DNA from: Streptomyces sp. Ru73
GTDB taxonomy: Bacteria; Actinomycetota; Actinomycetes; Streptomycetales; Streptomycetaceae
Length of the DNA stretch: 34,486 nucleotides
Assembly: GCF_002920575.1 (NCBI RefSeq)
Contig: NZ_PQSQ01000086.1
Coordinates: 1-34,486 of the forward strand
Direction of reading: 5' to 3'
Part shown: positions 29,366 to 34,486 of the stretch, piece after piece
How the letters are laid out: each line of letters begins with the position of its first letter
Position numbering within the stretch: position 1 is the stretch's first letter
Notes under the pieces: generated by a model
What the model was told of the DNA's origin: nothing
The model's database searches: none
Seen by the model: only the letters and a program-made list of their open reading frames with translations
Made by a program: the position numbers and the translations under genes

Positions 29366-30825
29366 GCGAACAGCATCTCAAAGGCGAGACGCGCCCTTCG
29401 TCCGACCACACGTCCCGCCCCTCGTCCGGCCACATCGACGCCGGAGACGCGGGTTACCGCAAGTCCCTGAAGTCCCGGCACGTCAACATGATCGCCATCG
29501 GCGGTGCCATCGGCACCGGCCTCTTCCTCGGCGCCGGCGGCCGGCTCGCCGACGCGGGCCCCTCCCTCTTCCTCGCGTACGCCGTCTGCGGCCTCTTCGC
29601 CTTCCTCGTCGTACGGGCCCTCGGCGAACTGGTCCTGTACCGCCCGTCCTCCGGCGCCTTCGTGTCGTACGCCCGGGAGTTCCTGGGCGAGAAAGGCGCG
29701 TACACCGCGGGCTGGATGTACTTCCTCAACTGGGCGACCACCGGCATCGCCGACATCACCGCGGTGGCCACCTACACCCACTACTGGGGCATGTTCTCCG
29801 ACGTCCCGCAGTGGGTGATCGCCCTCATCGCCCTGGCCGTGGTCCTCACCGTGAACCTCATCTCGGTGCGGATCTTCGGTGAGCTGGAGTTCTGGTTCGC
29901 CATCATCAAGGTCGGCGCGCTGGTGGTCTTCATGTGCGTCGGCATCTTCCTGCTGGTCACCCAGCAGCCGGTCGACGGCGCCGCGCCCGGTCCTTCCCTG
30001 ATCACCGACAACGGCGGCGTCTTCCCCGGCGGCCTGCTGCCCGTACTGCTGGTCATCCAGGGCGTCGTCTTCGCGTACGCCTCCGTGGAGCTGGTCGGCG
30101 TCGCGGCCGGGGAGACCGAGAACCCCGAGAAGATCATGCCGAAGGCGATCAACTCGATCATGTGGCGGGTGGGTGTCTTCTACGTCGGCTCGGTCGTGCT
30201 GCTGTCGATGCTGCTGCCCTGGACCGCGTACAGCGCCGACGAGAGCCCTTTCGTGACCGTACTGTCCCGCATCGGCGTCCCGGCGGCCGGCGGCGTGATG
30301 AACCTCGTCGTGCTCACCGCGGCCATGTCCTCGCTCAACTCCGGCCTGTACTCCACGGGGCGCATCCTGCGCTCCATGGCGGTCAGCGGCTCCGCGCCGC
30401 GGTTCACCGCCCGTATGAGCCGCAGTCAGGTGCCGTACGGCGGCATCCTGCTCACCAGCGGCATCTGCGTCCTCGGTGTCGGCCTCAACTACGTGGTCCC
30501 CGCCGACGCGTTCGAGATCGTGCTCAACTTCGCGGCGATCGGCATCCTCGCGACCTGGGCCATGATCATGATCTGTCACCTGCTCTTCTGGCAGAAGACC
30601 CAGAAGGGCGAGCTGACCCGCCCCGGCTACCGGCTGCCCGGGTCCCCCTGGACCGAACTCGTGACCCTGGCCTTCCTCGCCACCGTCCTGGTCCTGATGT
30701 ACGCCGACGGCGGCGCCGGCCGCGCGACCGTGCTGTGCCTGCCACTGATCGCCGGAGCTCTGGTCGCGGGCTGGTACGGCATCCGCCGCCGTGTCGGGCG
30801 CGCCTCCGTCACGACCGACGCGTGA
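29362..30825 (+). CDS. ansP: Amino-acid permease, probable L-asparagine permease (AnsP-like)
   Basis: The 487-aa protein has twelve predicted membrane helices and belongs to the APC/AAT permease family. The helix 1 signature is MIAIGGAIGTGLFLGAGG. GELVLYRPSSGAFVSYAREF precedes helix 3, and FAYASVELVGVAAGETENPE is the conserved helix 6 to loop region, ending with the usual acidic ENP-K. Family members close to AnsP carry such sequences, and the neighbouring asparaginase and aspartase make asparagine the likely substrate. GTG at 29362 overlaps the regulator's stop codon (GTGA), which fixes the start. The N-terminal ~35 residues are hydrophilic. About 157 bp of repeat-bearing sequence follow before the asparaginase. 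Confidence 0.88.
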   Translation: MSEQHLKGETRPSSDHTSRPSSGHIDAGDAGYRKSLKSRHVNMIAIGGAIGTGLFLGAGGRLADAGPSLFLAYAVCGLFAFLVVRALGELVLYRPSSGAFVSYAREFLGEKGAYTAGWMYFLNWATTGIADITAVATYTHYWGMFSDVPQWVIALIALAVVLTVNLISVRIFGELEFWFAIIKVGALVVFMCVGIFLLVTQQPVDGAAPGPSLITDNGGVFPGGLLPVLLVIQGVVFAYASVELVGVAAGETENPEKIMPKAINSIMWRVGVFYVGSVVLLSMLLPWTAYSADESPFVTVLSRIGVPAAGGVMNLVVLTAAMSSLNSGLYSTGRILRSMAVSGSAPRFTARMSRSQVPYGGILLTSGICVLGVGLNYVVPADAFEIVLNFAAIGILATWAMIMICHLLFWQKTQKGELTRPGYRLPGSPWTELVTLAFLATVLVLMYADGGAGRATVLCLPLIAGALVAGWYGIRRRVGRASVTTDA

Positions 30826-30833
30826 GCGGCGTA

Positions 30834-30952
30834 GCGGTCCACGACGACCCACTGTGCGGGGCGGTCCACCGTTCCCATGACGACCACCGTCCACGGCTCT
30901 CCCCCACGGCGGTCCACCGTTCACGACAACCCGCCACTCATCGAGAGTGGCG
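30834..30952 (+). promoter_or_regulatory. Repeats and hairpin in the ansP-asparaginase gap
   Basis: GCGGTCCAC occurs three times (30834-30842, 30861-30869, 30909-30917), the last two extended to GCGGTCCACCGTT. A hairpin follows: CGCCACTC at 30932-30939 pairs with GAGTGGCG at 30945-30952 across 5 nt, ending 30 bp before the asparaginase start. It could attenuate or separate expression of the downstream genes. Confidence 0.5.
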
Positions 30953-30982
30953 ACGACCCATCACTGGTCGAGAGAGACACGA

Positions 30983-32062
30983 ATGCACCACCTGCACAAC
31001 CGCCCCGCCGCCGACGCGTCCGCCACGGACGCGCGGCACCTCGCGGCGGCACCCCCCGTCCGCGAACCCCGCCACGCTCCCGTCGCCCACGTCACCCGTG
31101 GCGGGGTGATCGAGGGAGTCCACCACGGCTCCGTCGTCGTCCTCGGTGCCGACGGTGAGATCCGCTTCCGGCTCGGCGACGCGGAGGCCGCCTGCTATCC
31201 GCGCTCGGCGCTCAAGCCCGTGCAGGCCGTCGCCATGGTGCGGGCCGGGCTCCCGCTCGACGGCGAGCTGCTCTCCCTCGCCGCGGCCAGCCACTCCGGC
31301 GAGGAACGCCACCTCGCCGGAGCCCGGCGAATCCTCGATCTCGCCGGCGCCACCGAGGACGACCTGCGCAACGTCCCGGACCTGCCGTACGACCCGGCCG
31401 TCCGCGACGCCTGGGTCCGCGAGCACCGCCCGGCCTCCCGGCTCGCCCAGAACTGCTCCGGCAAGCACGCCGCGATGCTCTACACCTGCCTGCTCAACGG
31501 CTGACCGCTGGAGAATTACCTCGCTGCCGATCACCCGCTGCAGACGGCGATCGCCGAGACCGTCGAGGACCTCACCGGGCAGCGCATCGCGCAGGTCACC
31601 GTCGACGGCTGCGGCGCCCCGCTGTTCGCCGTCTCCCTGCACGGCCTCGCCCGCGCCGCCGCCCGTATCACCACCGCCGCGCCCGGCACCCCCGAGGCAC
31701 GCGTGGCGGACGCCATGCGCACCCACCCCGAGATGGCCTCCGGGGGCGGGCGGGACGTCGCCGCGCTGATGCGCGCGGTTCCCGGGCTGCTGGCCAAGGA
31801 CGGTTTCGAGGGGGTTCAGGTCGCCGCGCTGCCGGACGGCAGCGCCATCGCCGTGAAGATCGCCGACGGGGCGAACCGGGCGCGTATCCCCGTCGCCGCG
31901 GCCGCCCTGGTACGGGCGGGGGCCGATCCGGAACTCCTCACCGCGTTCGCGGGGGAGCCGATGCTCGGCGGCGGCCGGCCCGTCGGCAGCGTACGGCCCG
32001 CCCCCGCACTGCTCCCCCGGGCCGTCGCCCCCTGCGTGCCCCTGACCCAGCCCACCTCATGA
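30983..32062 (+). pseudogene. L-asparaginase (R. etli type) interrupted by an in-frame TGA
   Basis: The 360-codon frame is intact except for codon 174 (TGA, 31502-31504). The first half has HVTRGGVIEGVHHGSVVVL, CYPRSALKPVQAVAMV (Ser-x-x-Lys motif), SHSGEERHLAGARRIL and QNCSGKHAAMLYTCLLNG. After the stop the same frame continues PLENYLAADHPLQTAIAETV, VDGCGAPLFAVSLHGLARAA, HPEMASGGGRDVAALM, VAVKIADGANRARIP-like sequence and a normal C-terminus. This is the Asparaginase II family (Rhizobium etli type), which hydrolyses asparagine to aspartate and ammonia. Relatives have Trp where the stop is, so a single TGG-to-TGA change (or a sequencing error) explains it. The ATG at 30983 precedes HHLHNRPAADAS. 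Its final TGA overlaps an ATG at 32059. Confidence 0.88.
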
Positions 32063-32178
32063 GCCCGACCAAGTACAGCTCCGCCCAGCCCGACTCACCC
32101 ACCCCACGAGCCGGACTCCCCACCCACGAGCCGGACTCACCCACCTCGAAGACCCTCGAAGAAGAGGACCCGCACGCC

Positions 32179-33588
32179 ATGACCGCCGCCACCCGCAGCG
32201 AACACGACCTGCTCGGAGACCGGGACATACCCGCCGACGCGTACTGGGGTGTCCACACCCTGCGCGCCACGGAGAACTTCCCCATCACCGGCACCCCGAT
32301 CTCCGCCTACCCGCACCTGATCGACGCCCTGGCCACCGTCAAGGAAGCCGCAGCGCTCGCCAACGAGGAACTCGGTCTGCTGGAGCCCCGGAAGGCGGCC
32401 GCGATCGTCGCCGCGTGCCGCGAGATCCGCGATGGCAAGCTGCACGACCAGTTCGTCGTCGACGTCATCCAGGGCGGCGCCGGCACCTCGACGAACATGA
32501 ACGCCAACGAAGTCGTCGCCAACCGTGCGCTGGAGCTGCTGGGGTACGCCAAGGGGCAGTACCAGCACCTGCACCCCAACGAGGACGTCAACCTCGGCCA
32601 GTCCACCAACGACGTCTACCCGACCGCCGTCAAGATCGCGACGGTGTTCGCGGTACGCGGGCTGCTCAAGGCGATGGCCGTCCTCCAGGACACCTTCGCC
32701 GCCAAGGCCGTCGAGTTCCGCGACGTACTGAAGATGGGCCGTACGCAGCTCCAGGACGCGGTCCCCATGACCCTCGGTCAGGAATTCTCCGCGTACGCCG
32801 TGATGCTCGACGAGGACCGCAGCCGGCTCTCCGAGGCCGTCGAGCTGATCCACGAGATCAACCTCGGCGCCACCGCCATCGGTACGGGCCTCAACGCCCC
32901 GGCCGGATACGCGGAATCGGCCCGCCGCCACCTCGCCGACATCACCGGTCTGCCCCTCGTCACCGCCGCCAACCTGGTCGAGGCGACGCAGGACTGCGGC
33001 GCTTTCGTACAGATGTCCGGCGTGCTCAAGCGCATCGCCGTCAAGCTCTCCAAGAGCTGCAACGACCTGCGCCTGCTCTCCTCCGGCCCGCGCGCGGGCC
33101 TCGCCGAGATCAACCTGCCGCCCGTCCAGGCCGGTTCCAGCATCATGCCCGGCAAGGTGAACCCGGTGATCCCCGAGGTCGTCAACCAGGTCGCCTTCGA
33201 GGTGATCGGCAACGACGTCACCATCACCATGGCCGCCGAAGCCGGCCAGCTCCAGCTCAACGCCTTCGAACCGGTCATCCTGCACTCCCTCTCGGAGTCC
33301 ATCACCCACCTGCGCGCCGCCTGCCTCACCCTCGCCGAACGCTGCGTGGCGGGCATCACCGCCAACACCGAGCAGCTGCGCGCGACCGTCGAGAACTCCA
33401 TCGGCCTGGTGACCGCCCTCAACCCGCACATCGGCTACACGGCCGCCACCGACATCGCCAAGGAGGCCCTCACCAGCGGCCGCGGCGTCGCCGAACTCGT
33501 CCTGGAGAGGGGTCTCCTCCCGGCCGAGAAGCTCACCGCCCTGCTGCGTCCCGAGTCCCTCGCGGGCAACGGCGCGATTCAGTCCTGA
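32179..33588 (+). CDS. aspA: Aspartate ammonia-lyase
   Basis: The 469-aa enzyme converts L-aspartate to fumarate and ammonia. It starts with RSEHDLLGDRDIPADAYWGVHT, typical for aspartases. It carries TSTNMNANEVVANRAL, LGQSTNDVYPTAVKIA, RTQLQDAVPMTLGQEF and the superfamily signature GSSIMPGKVNPVIPE beginning at residue 319, whose flexible Ser-loop is catalytic. The ATG at 32179 is preferred: it has GAAGAGGA upstream and gives the usual family N-terminus. An ATG at 32059, overlapping the asparaginase stop, would add 40 residues of repetitive Pro/Ser/Thr sequence containing a 15-bp repeat (32104-32118 and 32124-32138). It is the last gene of the operon and is followed by a hairpin. Confidence 0.95.
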   Translation: MTAATRSEHDLLGDRDIPADAYWGVHTLRATENFPITGTPISAYPHLIDALATVKEAAALANEELGLLEPRKAAAIVAACREIRDGKLHDQFVVDVIQGGAGTSTNMNANEVVANRALELLGYAKGQYQHLHPNEDVNLGQSTNDVYPTAVKIATVFAVRGLLKAMAVLQDTFAAKAVEFRDVLKMGRTQLQDAVPMTLGQEFSAYAVMLDEDRSRLSEAVELIHEINLGATAIGTGLNAPAGYAESARRHLADITGLPLVTAANLVEATQDCGAFVQMSGVLKRIAVKLSKSCNDLRLLSSGPRAGLAEINLPPVQAGSSIMPGKVNPVIPEVVNQVAFEVIGNDVTITMAAEAGQLQLNAFEPVILHSLSESITHLRAACLTLAERCVAGITANTEQLRATVENSIGLVTALNPHIGYTAATDIAKEALTSGRGVAELVLERGLLPAEKLTALLRPESLAGNGAIQS

Positions 33589-33596
33589 TACGGGAT

Positions 33597-33628
33597 CGGG
33601 CGACGCCCCTGCTCTCGGGCGTCGCCCG
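33597..33628 (+). terminator. 12-bp hairpin downstream of aspA
   Basis: CGGGCGACGCCC at 33597-33608 pairs perfectly with GGGCGTCGCCCG at 33617-33628 across an 8-nt loop, 9 bp after the aspA stop. A third copy of the right arm (CGGGCGTCGCCCG at 33635-33647) offers an alternative pairing. The remaining gap to 33868 holds nothing recognisable. Confidence 0.75.
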
Positions 33629-33868
33629 TACTGTCGGGCGTCGCCCGGCCCTGCCCGGCCCTCTGCTGCGGACCTGACCAGCAAACGGGTGTGATCCACC
33701 GGTCTGGCAGCACGACCTCCCGCCCCGCCGGCTCGGTCACCAGAAGCAACCCGTGCCGGAATGCGAGGGTCTTACCCGGCGTCGTCAGCGCTGCCTCCCC
33801 TTTGACGCCGCGTCAGTGAGACCGCCCGACGCAGCCGGCGGCCGGCGGATCGTGTCGCTCGTTGCCGG

Positions 33869-34303
33869 CTAGGCGTCGCAGAGCTGGAAGACGATCTCGC
33901 GTGGGCGTGGTCCGGATGCCAGGCGTACTCGGTCTCCGATGCGGGCGCTGTCCAGGGGCACGGCGCCGACCCTGGCGCGGAGGCAGAACCCCTCGCGCAT
34001 GTCGATGACGGCCATGGCGCGGGGCCTGCCCTCCCTACGGCCGACGACGGTGACGTGACGGATGACGCCGATACCGGCACTGCGTTCCTCGGCCATGTCG
34101 GTGGAGCCGCAGGCCGGACACAACATGCGGCGGAAGGCTGCGGTGTGGCACCAGCGGCACCGCTGGAAGTGCAGCACACCCTCCCGGGTGCCGTCTGTCA
34201 GCGCGGAGGGCCGGTGGACCGGATCGCTCTGCGGTGCCGGACCCGAGATGCCCTCCCTTCCGGCAAGGGCGTTGGCTGCGGTTTCGATCACTGAATGGGA
34301 CAT
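33869..34303 (-). CDS. Zinc-ribbon OB-fold protein (DUF35 family)
   Basis: The 144-aa product has the two DUF35 modules. The N-terminal rubredoxin-like zinc ribbon carries Cys49/Cys52 (RCRWCH) and Cys62/Cys65 (CPACGS). The C-terminal OB-fold has SAGIGVIRHVTVVGRREGRP, RAMAVIDMREGFCLRARV and a GDRVRLASG strand. Such proteins are usually partners of thiolases or acyl-CoA hydratases (ChsH2-like) in lipid, steroid or polyketide metabolism, where they bind acyl-CoA. No such partner is visible within the window; it may lie beyond the right edge. The ATG at 34303 has AGAGAGG at 5 nt. The first 40 residues are an unstructured lead-in. Confidence 0.85.
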   Translation of the reverse strand: MSHSVIETAANALAGREGISGPAPQSDPVHRPSALTDGTREGVLHFQRCRWCHTAAFRRMLCPACGSTDMAEERSAGIGVIRHVTVVGRREGRPRAMAVIDMREGFCLRARVGAVPLDSARIGDRVRLASGPRPREIVFQLCDA

Positions 34304-34486
34304 GCGAACCTCTCTGGTCGCTGCCGGGCAGCGGAGCAGTTCCGCGAGGGGAACGAGGGCCTCGTTGGCCACGGACGACACGAGGTGCACGGCACGTGGC
34401 CGTCTCATCGGTGCCGGTGGCCGGGGCTCCGCCCGGGCCCGGGCCGGTGGTCCGGCCCGGTGCCCGTGGCGGGGCCTGAGGTGGAG
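34304..34486. other. Right window edge, upstream of the DUF35 gene
   Basis: The leftward frame stays open here (RRPRAVHLVSSVANEALVPL and on) but without a ribosome site or motif, so it is not called. It may contain the promoter of the DUF35 gene or the end of an upstream gene. Confidence 0.3.

Noticed and set aside
31502..31504. TGA as a selenocysteine codon
   Set aside because: Family members have Trp here, no selenocysteine is known in this enzyme, and no selenium machinery is visible.
32059..32178. 40-residue N-terminal extension of aspartase
   Set aside because: It overlaps the asparaginase stop but is repetitive, unlike known aspartases, and the internal ATG has a better ribosome site. 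Coupled translation from 32059 cannot be fully excluded.
1..34486. CRISPR array, tRNA, rRNA, or insertion sequence
   Set aside because: No regular repeat-spacer pattern, cloverleaf with CCA-type end, rRNA motif or transposase was recognised on either strand.

Overview
The window is high-GC actinobacterial DNA, almost certainly from a Streptomyces or close relative. GC-rich third codon positions, GTG starts, AGGA/GGAG ribosome binding sites, a SARP regulator, an XRE regulator with a MmyB-type sensor, a LADTG-anchored surface protein, and above all a tap-tpg pair all point that way. Tap and Tpg are the proteins that prime and cap the ends of linear Streptomyces replicons. The stretch is therefore probably part of a linear chromosome arm or a linear plasmid. 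The many broken genes and short tandem repeats fit an arm region, although no telomere sequence lies in the window.

Layout. 1-4.7 kb: the end of a DUF1963 gene, then an alpha/beta hydrolase divergent from a SARP regulator, then a decayed SDR. 4.7-7.8 kb: a leftward three-gene operon (small HTH protein, tap, tpg) behind a 39-bp near-perfect palindrome. 8.1-9.5 kb: a secreted beta-propeller phytase with PHO-box-like repeats and a TTA codon. 9.5-13.8 kb: a poorly coding tract with a 46-aa gene, a broken Fic toxin, a zinc-ribbon protein and two hypotheticals. 14-16.4 kb: an 800-aa LADTG surface protein with a strong terminator. 17-21 kb: a GNAT, a VOC protein, and an Atu4866/SDR pair divergent from an XRE regulator across a 33-bp inverted repeat. 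21.8-28.4 kb: a polysaccharide deacetylase lipoprotein, an MFS transporter, a tandem-duplicated P-loop protein, a DUF6098 protein and a broken DHFR-like gene. 28.6-33.6 kb: an asparagine/aspartate catabolic operon (FadR-type regulator, amino-acid permease, L-asparaginase with an in-frame stop, aspartase). 33.9-34.3 kb: a DUF35 protein.

How genes work together. Tap and Tpg act as a pair at telomeres, and Tap carries motifs resembling a family B DNA polymerase palm. The permease, asparaginase and aspartase form an import-to-fumarate route for asparagine, with the asparaginase step apparently disabled by one TGG-to-TGA change. The XRE regulator probably controls the divergent Atu4866/SDR pair. 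The SARP probably controls the divergent hydrolase. Four intergenic gaps between 19.5 and 27.3 kb hold short arrays with a strict 7-bp period but different unit sequences, which the genes do not explain.
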